Shown here one piece after another: positions 24,595 to 34,800 of a DNA stretch of 64,000 nt. Both the position numbers and the translations under genes were made by a program. Source of the DNA: DASXQK01 sp963724385 (GTDB lineage Bacteria > Pseudomonadota > Alphaproteobacteria > Dongiales > Dongiaceae); contig CAVRUJ010000001.1 of the NCBI GenBank assembly GCA_963724385.1, positions 930,001 to 994,000 of the forward strand, given 5' to 3'. How positions within the stretch are numbered: position 1 is the stretch's first letter; every line of letters starts with the position of its first letter. The notes beneath the pieces were generated by a model. That model did no database searches, was not told the origin of the DNA, and saw nothing but the letters and a program-made list of their open reading frames with translations.

Positions 24595-25263
24595 TCAAAA
24601 ATCGAGATCGGCGTAGTGAGCCGGCGGCGGCGCGCCGGGCAGATGGTCGGCGAGCAGCGGCCGGAAGCTCGGCCGCGACTTGATCCGGGCATACCAATCC
24701 TTGGCGCCGGGATGGCTGTCCCAAGGGACGTCGCCCAGATAGTCGACGACCGAAAGATGGGCGGCGGCGGCGACGTCGGCCAGCGAGAAATGATCGCCGG
24801 CCAGCCAGCTGCGCCGGTCGGTGAGCCAGGCGATGTAGGAGAGATGAACCGGCAGGTTGGCGTGGGCCAGCCGGATCGCATGGGAATCGGGATGGCCGCT
24901 GCGCGCGATGCGCTTCAGGATCTTCTCCTCCAGCAGACGCCCGCTCACCTCGCGGTCGAACTTGAGGTCGAACCAGGCGACGAGGCGGCGCACTTCGGCC
25001 CGCGCCTCGGGACTGCGCCCGATCATGCAGGGATCGGGATGCGTCTCCTCGACATATTCGGCGATGGCCTGGCTGTCGGAATAGGCGCTGGCGTCCTCCT
25101 CGACCAGCACGGGCACCTCGCCGCTGGGATTGAGCCGCAGCAGTTCCTCGCGCCGGTCGCCGGGCCTTTCATCGACCAGCTCGAAGTCGAGCTGCTTCTC
25201 CTTGAGGAGAAGGCGGAGTTTCCGCGACACGGGCTGCAGGGCGAAATGATGAAGGCGGCGCAT
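24595..25263 (-). CDS. Glutathione S-transferase family protein
   Basis: A 222-residue two-domain protein. The N-terminal thioredoxin-like domain reads LHHFALQPVSRKLRLLLKEK, with PSGEVPVLVEED (cis-Pro) and YSDSQAIAEYVEE (the SQ pair that binds the glutathione gamma-glutamyl group). The C-terminal part is all-helical. A Ser replaces the usual catalytic position near SRKLRL. Substrate is unknown. The gene is monocistronic as far as can be seen. Confidence 0.9.
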   Translation of the reverse strand: MRRLHHFALQPVSRKLRLLLKEKQLDFELVDERPGDRREELLRLNPSGEVPVLVEEDASAYSDSQAIAEYVEETHPDPCMIGRSPEARAEVRRLVAWFDLKFDREVSGRLLEEKILKRIARSGHPDSHAIRLAHANLPVHLSYIAWLTDRRSWLAGDHFSLADVAAAAHLSVVDYLGDVPWDSHPGAKDWYARIKSRPSFRPLLADHLPGAPPPAHYADLDF

Positions 25264-25365
25264 AGGCGTCCGAGTTTAGCCCGGGATTCGCCAAGGAGCC
25301 ACGGCCGGCGCCGGACGCGCCAAGCCTGCCCCCGCCGCCCGCCAGGTCTACCCCGCGCCGTCCGT

Positions 25366-26715
25366 TCAGCGTGTTGCGGCGACGATCGACTCCCGCAAGA
25401 TCTCGGGGATCCGGTCAATGGTTTCGGTCGGCGTCATCAAGGGCGGGGCGACGCAGATCGTATCGCCGATCGCCGGAGTGGCGGAGCCGCCCCGGATGCG
25501 GATGATGAGGCCACGCGCCATGGCCTCGCGCGCAACGCGTCCGCCAAGCCCGATGGCGGGGGCCTTGGTCGCCTTGCTCTCCACGAGCTCGACGCCGCAC
25601 ATCATGCCGAGCCCGCGGACATCGCCGACCGGCGGCAGATCGCGCAAGCTCTCGAGCCCAGCCAGGAGCCGGCGGCCCATGATGGCGGCTCGCTCGACGA
25701 GATTCTCCCGCTCGATGATCTCGATATTGCCGAGGCCTACGGCACAGCAGACTGGATGACCGAAATAAGTCGCCGCATGCATGAATCTCTGGTCCGCCGG
25801 CGCTTCCAGGATCGTCTGATGGACGCGACGCGACATGATGACGCCGCCCAGAGGCAGATAGGCGCTGGTGACCCCCTTGGCGAAGGTCAGCACATCCGGC
25901 TCGACGCCCCAATGCCCGAGCGCGAACCAGCGCCCGGTCCGTCCGAAGCCGGTGATCACCTCGTCGGCGATCAGCAGCACCTCATGCCGGTCGCAGATTT
26001 CGCGCAGGCGCGGGAAATACGTTGCCGGCGGCACGATGACGCCGCCCGCGCCCATGACCGGCTCGGCGATCACGGCGGCGACGGTGTCCGCGCCCTCCGT
26101 GAGGATGAGCTTTTCCAGGGCATCGGCCGCACCCGTTCCCGGGTCCTCGTTGCCGGTCCAGCGATAGGCGTAGGGCGGCGGCGCCTGGAGGAAATTCGGC
26201 ACCAGGGGGCCGAACATCTTGTGATAGGCCGCCATGCCCGTGGCGCTCATCGCCGCCATGGTGACGCCGTGATAGGCGTGGATCCGGGAGATGACCTTCA
26301 CCCTGTTCGGCTTGCCGCGGAGCTTCCAGTAGTAGCGCGCGATCTTGAAGGCGGACTCGTTGGACTCGGCCCCCGCCGTGGTGAAATAGACGCCTGAGCT
26401 GCTGGGATAGGCGAGCTTGACCAGCTTTTCCGAGAGCCGGATCGAGGGGATGTTGGTGGCGCCGACATAGGCCGAGGCGAAGGCGAGCTTGGTCATCTGG
26501 GCGGCGGCCGCATCGGCAAGCTCCTTGCGGCCATGGCCGGCATTGACGTTCCACAGGCCCGAGAGACCGTCGATATAGGTCTTGCCATCGATATCGGTCA
26601 GCATTTCGCCGTGTCCCTCGACCACGACCATGGGATGCTCGTGATCCTTGGCAAGGTGAAGGGGATGGATCAGATGGCGGCGATCCGTCTCGATGAGCGA
26701 TGCTGCTGTGTCCAT
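25366..26715 (-). CDS. Class III aminotransferase (omega-amino acid:pyruvate type)
   Basis: A 449-residue PLP enzyme. MDTAASLIETDRRHLIHPLH begins the protein; SGLWNVNAGHGRKELADAAA, the TTAGAESNESAFKIAR phosphate-binding turn, LLIADEVITGFGRTG (Asp contacting the PLP ring nitrogen) and TFAKGVTSAYLPLGG (Schiff-base Lys) are all present. This resembles beta-alanine, taurine or putrescine-type pyruvate aminotransferases, but specificity cannot be set. ATG at 26715 is chosen; longer frames lack family similarity. The neighbouring genes belong to other pathways. Confidence 0.92.
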   Translation of the reverse strand: MDTAASLIETDRRHLIHPLHLAKDHEHPMVVVEGHGEMLTDIDGKTYIDGLSGLWNVNAGHGRKELADAAAAQMTKLAFASAYVGATNIPSIRLSEKLVKLAYPSSSGVYFTTAGAESNESAFKIARYYWKLRGKPNRVKVISRIHAYHGVTMAAMSATGMAAYHKMFGPLVPNFLQAPPPYAYRWTGNEDPGTGAADALEKLILTEGADTVAAVIAEPVMGAGGVIVPPATYFPRLREICDRHEVLLIADEVITGFGRTGRWFALGHWGVEPDVLTFAKGVTSAYLPLGGVIMSRRVHQTILEAPADQRFMHAATYFGHPVCCAVGLGNIEIIERENLVERAAIMGRRLLAGLESLRDLPPVGDVRGLGMMCGVELVESKATKAPAIGLGGRVAREAMARGLIIRIRGGSATPAIGDTICVAPPLMTPTETIDRIPEILRESIVAATR

Positions 26716-26968
26716 GTGCTGGGTCCTCGCTTGGGTCGCCGGTCGCGCATTGCCGCGACGGCATCGACGGTCATAGGCCGCGTAGCCTAGGTCCGGCCGC
26801 GCCTCGGGGCAAGGCCGGCTGGCCGTAGCAGCGAGCCGGCCCGAACCTCGCAGTGCAGTCGGTGGCAGAGGCCGGCCGCTGGACTTGGGCTTCCGCAAGG
26901 CCGGCAAAATCGCTATTGCTTCGTCCGGCCCTGGGGATGTCCGGGAAACCCGGATGAGGTCGCGGTCC

Positions 26969-27943
26969 ATGACTCTCGGTGAAGCGTCGAAGGCTGCAAA
27001 TGCGGACGCGCGGGGATGGCTCCCGCTGCCGGCGACCGCTGTTCCATTGCGGGTCGAATGGCCGTTTGCCAACGGCATCATCCTCTATCACCTGGTTATC
27101 CCGCTCGCCTTGATGCCGGTCTATTTCAGCTGGGCCGGCGTCATCGCCGCTATCCTCGGCTATTTCGTCTTCGGCGTTCTCGGCATCAACGTCTGCTACC
27201 ACCGCCTGTTGACTCACAAGGGCTTCATTTGTCCGAAATGGCTCGAATACGCTCTCGCAATCCTGGGCGTGTGTTGCCTGCAAGGCAGCCCCGCCAGGTG
27301 GGTGGCGATCCACCGGCGCCACCATCAGGCCCCCGACCGGCAGCAGGATCCGCACAGCCCGCTGGTTAATTTTCTGTGGGGCCATGTCGGCTGGGTGCTG
27401 TGCAAGAACTCGGCCCTGCCCCGCACCGCGATGAGCGATCCTTATGCCAAGGACCTGATTCGCCAGCCGTTCTATCTCGGGCTGGAACGGCACTGGCTGT
27501 GGCTCTGGATCGTCATTGCGAGTTGGTTCGTGTTCTTCTTCGCCGGTTTCGCGGCTGGACTTATGCTCGGCGAGACGCTTGCGCAGGCCGCGACGTTGGG
27601 AGCGAGCCTGCTGTTGTGGGGCGTGTTCTTGCGCACGGTGCTCCATTGGCATCTCACCTGGTCCGTCAACTCGGTGGCGCACCGGTGGGGTTACCGCAAC
27701 TACGAGACCCCGGACAACAGCCGCAACAACATCGTCATCGGCCTGTTGGGCAGCGGCGAAGGATGGCACAACAACCATCATGCCGATCCCCGCTCCGCCC
27801 GGCATGGTCACAAGAAGTGGGAACTGGATCTGTCCTGGCTGATCATCCGCGGCTTCGCCGCCCTCGGCCTGGCCAAGAATGTGGTGCTGCCCTCGCCCAG
27901 CCTCACCCGTCAGCTCGCGCCCGCGGAGACGCTGCCGGACTAG
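26969..27943 (+). CDS. Membrane fatty-acid (acyl-CoA/lipid) desaturase
   Basis: About 324 residues with hydrophobic helices and the three histidine boxes of membrane di-iron desaturases: HRLLTH, HRRHH and HNNHH. The third box follows GLLGSGEGW, as in delta-9 acyl-CoA desaturases. The enzyme would insert a double bond into a fatty acyl chain using oxygen and an electron donor. Starts at 26885, 26954 and 26969 are possible. The last follows GAGG at a good distance and is chosen. Confidence 0.9.
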   Translation: MTLGEASKAANADARGWLPLPATAVPLRVEWPFANGIILYHLVIPLALMPVYFSWAGVIAAILGYFVFGVLGINVCYHRLLTHKGFICPKWLEYALAILGVCCLQGSPARWVAIHRRHHQAPDRQQDPHSPLVNFLWGHVGWVLCKNSALPRTAMSDPYAKDLIRQPFYLGLERHWLWLWIVIASWFVFFFAGFAAGLMLGETLAQAATLGASLLLWGVFLRTVLHWHLTWSVNSVAHRWGYRNYETPDNSRNNIVIGLLGSGEGWHNNHHADPRSARHGHKKWELDLSWLIIRGFAALGLAKNVVLPSPSLTRQLAPAETLPD

Positions 27944-27976
27944 CCGGCTTTGTCTGCGACCTGACGAAATCCGGCC

Positions 27977-28588
27977 TTAGCGATCCGAAAGCGCGAGCTT
28001 GACGCCGAGCGCGATGAAAGCGCCGGCGAAAGTCCGGCGCATCCAGGCCAAGACCCGCGGACGCGAGATGACATGGCTGCGGATCGATGCCGCGAACAGA
28101 CCATAGCCGACGAAGACGATGAAGGTCAGCAGCATGAATACGGCGCTGAGCTCGAGCATCCGGGTCAGCGGATGCGGCTCATGGGCGTTCACGAATTGCG
28201 GCAGGAAGGCGAAGAAGAAGATCGACAGCTTCGGATTGAGGATGTTGATCAGGATCGCCTGAATCGTCACCTGAAGCACCGAGCGAGCGCTCGTTTCCTG
28301 CTCCACTTGGAGCGCGCCCTTCTCCTTCAGCGCGCTCCAGGCCATGTAGAGAAGATAGGCGACGCCCAGATACTTGAAGGTCTGGAAGGCGAGCGCGCTC
28401 GCATGCAGCAGTGCCGCCAGTCCCAGGATCGCCGCCGCCATATGCGGGAGGATGCCGAGGGTGCACCCGAAGGCGGCGACCACGCTCGCCCGCGACCCAC
28501 GAGAGAGGCCGGCCGCCAGCGTATAGAGCACGCCTGTGCCGGGCGAAGCGACGATGATGAGGGACGTTATCAGGAAACTGATGCTCAC
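27977..28588 (-). CDS. LysE-family amino-acid exporter
   Basis: A 203-residue inner-membrane protein with about six helices. It has the family's start (LITSLIIVASPGTGVLYTLA), with the conserved P-G-P-like turn changed to PGTG, then GSRASVVAAFGCTLGILPHM and NILNPKLSIFFFAFLPQFV. LysE/RhtB proteins export basic or neutral amino acids, and some have other substrates. It converges on the desaturase gene, 33 bases beyond its stop. Confidence 0.9.
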   Translation of the reverse strand: MSISFLITSLIIVASPGTGVLYTLAAGLSRGSRASVVAAFGCTLGILPHMAAAILGLAALLHASALAFQTFKYLGVAYLLYMAWSALKEKGALQVEQETSARSVLQVTIQAILINILNPKLSIFFFAFLPQFVNAHEPHPLTRMLELSAVFMLLTFIVFVGYGLFAASIRSHVISRPRVLAWMRRTFAGAFIALGVKLALSDR

Positions 28589-28966
28589 GGAGGGCCTCCC
28601 AGGCTGCGCTCAGTTTAGGCGGCCACGCCTCGTACATCAAATCGAGTGCCCGGTCTGGCCGGGCCAATAATCGCCAAAACTGCGGAACGATGGAAGCCCT
28701 TCGAGGCCCAACCTAGCATGGTCGGTATAGGAAAGAGACCGCGATCGAGCATGCCATCTCTTCGCGGCACCACGCTCTCAGCAGAGGGCCGGTATTCCCG
28801 ATTTTGCGACGGTCCGCGTTGTTCTCGAAGTCGAACAGCCACGTTGAAGGGATACAGCAACGAAACCGCGGGCCAAGGTAGCTTGACACCCCTGCGTCGG
28901 TTGAGCGCGCGCCTGGGCCATTTCCGGGGTTTGGCACCCGGTGGTCGACGAAGCGCAATTCGGGGA
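28589..28966. other. Stretch of about 380 bases without a gene
   Basis: Short frames on both strands look random and none has a family resemblance or clear ribosome site. The stretch is the junction between the LysE gene and the P450/acyltransferase segment, and its base composition already appears more AT-rich than the flanking core genes. Confidence 0.4.
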
Positions 28967-29842
28967 CTACAGCCGCGCTAGTCGCTCGGTCTCTTGGCGG
29001 AGAAATGCAGTTGCGTCATTGTCGGTTTCTAACTGCGACAGCTCGACCGGCTCGATTAGGCGTCCAACGGTGGCGCGCAGCGTTTGGCCGTCCTTGTTGA
29101 CTACCTCGCGAAGAAGCAATAGGTCCTGCAACGGTGGGCAGAGGGCGTTGACAAGCTGGAACGCCCATCCATTGTGGCCATGGAAATAGACGGGCAGAAT
29201 CGGTGCGCGCGCCTGCCTAGCCACGGCGGCAATATGGCTGCTCCAAGGTTGATCGGCGACGGTCATTCGGCCCCAATGAAAAGTCGCCACACGCCCAGCA
29301 GGAAACACAAGCAGCGCCCCGCCGTTCTTAAGCCATAGGACGGATCGGCGCCAAGCCTGGACATTGAGCCTTCGCTTGGAGCGTCTCACGCGGGGATCCA
29401 CAAAAATCAAACGATCAGCGTATTCCGGAATTGCAGCAAGGAGGTAGGTCGCCATGACGGTGACGTCCGGTCTTCTTGCCAGCACAAGCGCTTCCAGTGC
29501 CATTCCTTCGATCAGCCCAAAGGGGTGATTCGCAATCACTATCAATGGCCCACTGACCGGTATCCGGTCGATAGGTACGCCGTCGAACTCAACCCCGACG
29601 TGCATCGTGCCCAGAAAATGGCGCGAGAAATCTGCTGCGTTGCAGGGGGAAACCTTTTGATATGTCGCATTGAATTTCGAGAAACCCAGGATTTCCTGCA
29701 GGCCGTGTCTCACCGCGTCCACCCAGGACCGCGGCAGGCGTTTCGCCGAAATCTTGAGCGCAAGCACTTCCGGCTCGCGAGCTTTTGTCGGGATTCCGGC
29801 GCTCGGCATTGGGGAGGGCAAATCAGGACCGTCGCTTTGCAA
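28967..29842 (-). CDS. Lysophospholipid acyltransferase-like protein
   Basis: A 291-residue PlsC-type acyltransferase. Block 1 is NHPFGLIEGM (a variant of the HX4D motif with Glu in place of Asp), block 3 FPAGRVA and a later PILPVYFHG. This NHP-type version is seen in hemolysin-like and ornithine-lipid acyltransferases. It probably acylates a lyso-lipid or amino-lipid at the inner membrane. It follows the P450 gene by 9 bases on the same strand, so the two likely form an operon acting on one lipid-like substrate. Confidence 0.82.
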   Translation of the reverse strand: MQSDGPDLPSPMPSAGIPTKAREPEVLALKISAKRLPRSWVDAVRHGLQEILGFSKFNATYQKVSPCNAADFSRHFLGTMHVGVEFDGVPIDRIPVSGPLIVIANHPFGLIEGMALEALVLARRPDVTVMATYLLAAIPEYADRLIFVDPRVRRSKRRLNVQAWRRSVLWLKNGGALLVFPAGRVATFHWGRMTVADQPWSSHIAAVARQARAPILPVYFHGHNGWAFQLVNALCPPLQDLLLLREVVNKDGQTLRATVGRLIEPVELSQLETDNDATAFLRQETERLARL

Positions 29843-29851
29843 GCCGGGGGG

Positions 29852-31288
29852 TCACGACACGAGATCGATCATACGGTGGATATTGCCCGTGACAGGCGCC
29901 GATGCAAAATCGCCATCCTGCGCATGTACGGTCATAGGAATGCCCGAACGCGGGCGTAGCGTGAGCTGGATCGTGCCGTCGATAGCCGCATTGGGGACCA
30001 CGCGAGTGCGGAATCGCTGCATGATCCTGGCAACGGTCAGTTTCAGCTCCAGCAAGGCAAAGCTGTACCCGAGGCAAAGTCGGGGCCCTGCGCTGAACGG
30101 GATGTACTCATATGGATCCGGTTTCACCGTAAGCCAACGTGACGGATCGAACCGGTTAGGCTGCGGAAAGATGTTGGGGTCACGGTGGGTCAGGTAATTG
30201 CTGAGAACGACCTTGTCGCCGAGACGCAGCGGAAAACCACTCAGCTCTACTTCGCGGATCGGAGAGCGAAAAGTGTAGGCAAGCGGCGGCAATAACCGCG
30301 TGGACTCCAGCACCACTCTGTTCAACAGCGGCAGCGCATCAAGCTGTTGAACATTAGGTGGCCAGCCACCCAGCCGCTGTATGATTTCGTCATGCAAGGC
30401 GGCTGCGATCTGGGGATGCTGGGCGATCAAGAATAGGGTCCACGCCAAGACGTTCGCCGTGGTTTCAAAACTGGCCGCATAGAGAATGACTGCATGGGCC
30501 ACGAGGGCTGATTCGCTCATTCCCACTTCCTGAGAGTCGAAAGCGCGGATCAAGATCGACAACACATCATTGCCCGGCACGTCTGTCCGGCGGTTGCGCT
30601 CTATCAGATCGCGGATGGTGCCTTCCAGTCGCTGCGCGTGTCTCAGAAGACGCCAATAGGGTGTGCCAGGGATGTCAAGCCAGACGAGGCTGCTTCGGGC
30701 CTTTACGTCCAGTAGCAGCCACTCTTCGATCTGCTTGCCGATTTGGATTGATGCCGCAAAGTCCTCGCTGCCGAACAGGATGTGAGCCGCTACCCAGTTC
30801 GACAACGTGCGCATCTCTCGGTACATGTCCAACGTCTCGCCCGGACGCCACCGATCCAGAACCTGATCGATCAGGCTGGTCATCGTGCCGACATAACTGG
30901 CCACAGCGGACTTTTGAAACGGCGGCTGCATCACCCGGCGGTGGTTCCGGTGTTCGCTGCCGTACATCGCGAAAATGCCATACCGGAGCCGGCGATGCGC
31001 AGACCCTTTGGGTCCGGCTATTACTTGTCCGCCCGGGCGGAACATATCGGGCTGACCCAACACTTCGCGATTGTAGCGACCGCCTATTGCCAGCACGAAG
31101 CGCCGCCCGCCGCGCCAAATCGGCAGCGGATTTCCCAGGACAAACATGGGTCCAAATCGACTTTGAGCTGCTGCGAAACATTGCACGGGATCCCGAAAAT
31201 ATCGGAAGTACCACGGCCACGATGCAACGCCGCGAAGCAAGGTCGGGGAGCCGGCTGTCCGGGAAGGTTTAATGTCCGGCACTAGCAA
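29852..31288 (-). CDS. Cytochrome P450
   Basis: A full-length 478-residue P450. I-helix oxygen-activating region AASFETTANVLAW, K-helix ESTRLLPP (E-x-x-R), FDPSRW (PERF-type) and the haem loop FSAGPRLCLG, whose Cys binds iron, are all present in order. It has no N-terminal membrane anchor. The start is uncertain: TTG at 31288 is the longest, with GTG two codons inside. No ferredoxin or reductase gene is adjacent, so redox partners must come from elsewhere. The closest neighbour is an acyltransferase, which suggests a hydroxylated lipid product. Confidence 0.9.
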   Translation of the reverse strand: MLVPDIKPSRTAGSPTLLRGVASWPWYFRYFRDPVQCFAAAQSRFGPMFVLGNPLPIWRGGRRFVLAIGGRYNREVLGQPDMFRPGGQVIAGPKGSAHRRLRYGIFAMYGSEHRNHRRVMQPPFQKSAVASYVGTMTSLIDQVLDRWRPGETLDMYREMRTLSNWVAAHILFGSEDFAASIQIGKQIEEWLLLDVKARSSLVWLDIPGTPYWRLLRHAQRLEGTIRDLIERNRRTDVPGNDVLSILIRAFDSQEVGMSESALVAHAVILYAASFETTANVLAWTLFLIAQHPQIAAALHDEIIQRLGGWPPNVQQLDALPLLNRVVLESTRLLPPLAYTFRSPIREVELSGFPLRLGDKVVLSNYLTHRDPNIFPQPNRFDPSRWLTVKPDPYEYIPFSAGPRLCLGYSFALLELKLTVARIMQRFRTRVVPNAAIDGTIQLTLRPRSGIPMTVHAQDGDFASAPVTGNIHRMIDLVS

Positions 31289-31821
31289 AGGCCCGGAGAA
31301 GTGTCAATCTGCCAGAAGCCGTCAGCATCACGAGCCCTTCGTTCAATAGCCGGAGACCCGCAATATCACCTTCGCCCCAAGCACTAGCAGTGGTATCCCA
31401 GGCAGGACTACTCGCTGGCTTGTGTCGGCGTTCCGGTTTCATTGTCCCTCGATGCGGGAGCTTTCAGCCAATATTCCCCCGTGCGAACGAATGTCGCGCC
31501 GCATGATTGCAGCGTTTCAGCTATCGAGGCAAGGGCCCAACCTCAAAGCCCAGTCCGGCGCGGGAACTCTTCTCTAGGCGCCTTCAGACCTTCGGAGGGC
31601 GCGATGTCATGCGGTCAGTCGAGGGGGATGCGGCGATGATGCGAATTGCAAGCCACCGCATGAGCGGCCGCAAAGGCCCCCACCGATACCCGCCAGGATC
31701 AATACGAGGAGTGAGTGCGCTCGGACGCTACGAGGGCGACCTACCCCATAGCAGATGTGGGGCGAGATATTCCCCATCCGCGGATTTGCAACGACGGGTC
31801 TGCCTCCACAGGCAATCCATC
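31289..31821. other. Stretch of about 530 bases without a supported gene
   Basis: Several frames of 60-130 codons occur, but their sequences look like random translations and none has a good start context. This region lies at the right edge of the P450 segment and the 3' side of gltB. Confidence 0.4.
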
Positions 31822-34800
31822 CTACGCTCTCTCCTCCACCACCCGATCGCTCAGCGGCTGCGGCAGCTTGGCCAGCATCTCCTTCGGTGCGATCTGCCAG
31901 AAGCGGTCGCGCTCGATGGCCCAGTCGTTGAGGAGCTGCTGGGCGAAGCGGGACTGGGTTTCGGCCACATGCTGGGCCACGAGCCCGCGCAGCAGGTTCT
32001 CCCAATAGAGAGAATCGATGCGCTGCCAGACGACGCTGTCGGGATTGACGTAGCGAGGGAAGACGTCGGTCGCGTCATAAACGAAAGCCATGCCGCCGCT
32101 CATCCCGGCGGCGAAGTTATCGCCCACCGGACCCAGGATCACGGCCGTGCCGCCGGTCATGTATTCGCAGCCGTTGGCCCCGCATCCCTCCACGACCACG
32201 TCGGCGCCGGAGTTGCGCACGGCGAATCGCTCGCCCGCCTGGCCGGCGGCGAAGAGCCTGCCCGCGGTGGCGCCGTAAAGCACGGTGTTGCCGATGATGA
32301 CGTTGCGTTGGCTCGCGAGCGGGCTGGAGGGCAGCGGGCGAACCACGATGGTGGCGCCCGACAACCCCTTGCCCACGTAATCGTTGGCGTCGCCCAGCAC
32401 TTCCAGCTTCAGGCCTTGCACGGCGAAGGCGCCGAGCGACTGGCCGGCCGAGCCGCGCAGCCGCACGGTCACATGACCCGGCTTCAGCCCGGCCATGCCG
32501 AAGCGCCGGGTGATGCGGGAGCTGAGCCTGGTGCCGATGGCGCGCTGGGTGTTCCGTACATTGTACTGCAGCTGCATCTTCTCGCCGTCGTCGAAGAGCG
32601 GCCTGGCGTCGGCGATCATCTGGGCGTCCAGGGTGTCGGGCACCTCGTTGCGCCCCTCCAGGGTGCAATAGCGGGCATGCTCGCCGGGGTCGGCCTGGGC
32701 CAAGATCGGATTGAGGTCGAGATCGTCCAGGTCCGCGGCACCCCGGTTCACCTGAGCGAGCAGGTCGGTGCGCCCGATGACCTCATTCAAGGTGCGGAAG
32801 CCGAGGCGGGCCAGGATCTCGCGCACCTCCTCGGCGATGAAGCTGAAAAGGTTGATCACCTTCTCGGGCGACCCGGCGAAGCGCTGACGGAGCTTCGGGT
32901 CTTGCGTGCAAACGCCCACCGGGCAGGTGTTGGAGTGGCATTGGCGGACCATGATGCAGCCCATGGCGACGAGAGCCGCGGTGCCGATGCCGAACTCCTC
33001 GGCCCCCAGCATGGCGGCCATGACCACGTCGCGCCCGGTCTTGATGCCGCCGTCGGTGCGCAGGCGCACCCGGTGGCGAAGCCGGTTCAAGGTCAGCACC
33101 TGATGCGCTTCGGAAAGGCCCATTTCCCAGGGGACGCCGGCATATTTGATGCTGGCCTGGGGCGAGGCGCCGGTGCCGCCCACGTGGCCCGCGATCAGGA
33201 TCACGTCGGCCCTGGCCTTGGCCACGCCGGCGGCGATCGTGCCGATGCCCGAGCGCGCCACCAGCTTCACGCAGACCCTGGCCTCGGGATTGATCTGCTT
33301 CAGGTCATAGATGAGTTGGGCGAGATCCTCGATCGAATAGATGTCGTGGTGGGGCGGGGGCGAGATGAGGGACACGCCCTCGGTCGCGTGGCGCAGCCTG
33401 GCGATCTCCGCCGTCACCTTGAAGCCCGGAAGCTGGCCACCTTCGCCGGGCTTGGCGCCCTGGGCGATCTTGATCTCCAGCTCGCGGCAGCTGTTGAGAT
33501 ATTCAGCCGTGACCCCGAACCGGCCCGAGGCGACCTGCTTGATGGCCGAGTTGGCGTTGTCGCCGTTGGGCTGGGGCCGGAAGCGCGCCGGGTCCTCGCC
33601 GCCTTCGCCCGAATCGGACTTGGCCCCGATCCGGTTCATGGCGATGTTGAGGGTGCCGTGGGCCTCGGGCGAAAGGGCACCGAGCGACATGCCCGGCGTC
33701 ACGAAACGCTTGCGGATCTCGGTGATGGATTCGACCTCGTCGAGGGAAACGCTGCGGCCCGTCTCCTCGAAGGCCAAGAGGTCGCGGATGGCGATCGGCG
33801 GGCGCTTCTCCATCGCCTCGCTGAACTTCTTGAAAGTCTGGTAGGACTCGCTCGCCACCGCCGACTGGAGCATGTGGATGAGGTTCGCCTCCCAGGCATG
33901 GCTCTCGCCGCCCCGCCGGTAGCGGTAGAAGCCGCCGACCGGCAGAGGCTGGACGTCCTCGCTCCAGGCTCGCTTGTGGAGGGCCAGCACCCGGCGCTGG
34001 ATTCCGGTCATGCCGATGCCCGAGATGCGCGAAGGCATGTCGGGGAAATATTCGGCCACCAGGGTGCGCGACAGGCCGAGGGCCTCGAAGAAGCCGCCGC
34101 CCCGGTAGCTGCTGACGACCGCTATCCCCATCTTGGACATGATCTTCAGCAGGCCCTGGTCGACGGCCTCACGGTAGCGCTTCAGGCAATCCTCGAGGCT
34201 CAAGGCCCCGAAGAGGCCGCGCCGGTGCCGGTCGGCGATGCTGGCCTCGGCGACATAGGCGTTGACCGTGGTGGCGCCGACGCCGATCAGCACCGCGGCA
34301 TGATGGATGTCGAGGCACTCGCCCGAGCGCACGTTGAGCGAGGTGAAGGTGCGCAGCTGCTGGCGCAGGAGATGCGTGTGCACTGCGCCGGTGGCGAGGA
34401 TCATGGGAATGGCGGCGCGGCCCGGGCCGGCGTTCTCGTCCGAGAGGATGATGTGGACGGCCCCGCCGCGCACGGCATCCTCGGCCTGCCGGCGCACCGC
34501 CTGCACCGCGTCGCGCAGCGCGTTGTCGCCGCCGGAGGCGCTGCCCCCCGGAACACTGCCCCCTAAAGCACTGAACGTGCAATCCACCACGGCCGCGCTC
34601 GCGCCCATATAGGCGCGCATAGCGTGGAACTCGGAGGTCAGCAGCACCGGGGATTCGAGCTGGAGCAGCCGGCACTGGCTCTCTTCTTGATCGAGCACGT
34701 TGCCCAGGTTGCCGAGCCGCGTCTTCAGGGTCATCACCCGGCTTTCCCGCAAGGAATCGATAGGCGGGTTGGTGACCTGGCTGAAATTCTGACGGAAGAA

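Noticed and set aside
31507..34566. A 1019-codon open frame antisense to gltB
   Set aside because: It lies wholly opposite gltB and reads as a His/Ala/Gly/Asp-rich string with no domain; such antisense frames are expected in high-GC genomes with strong third-position bias.
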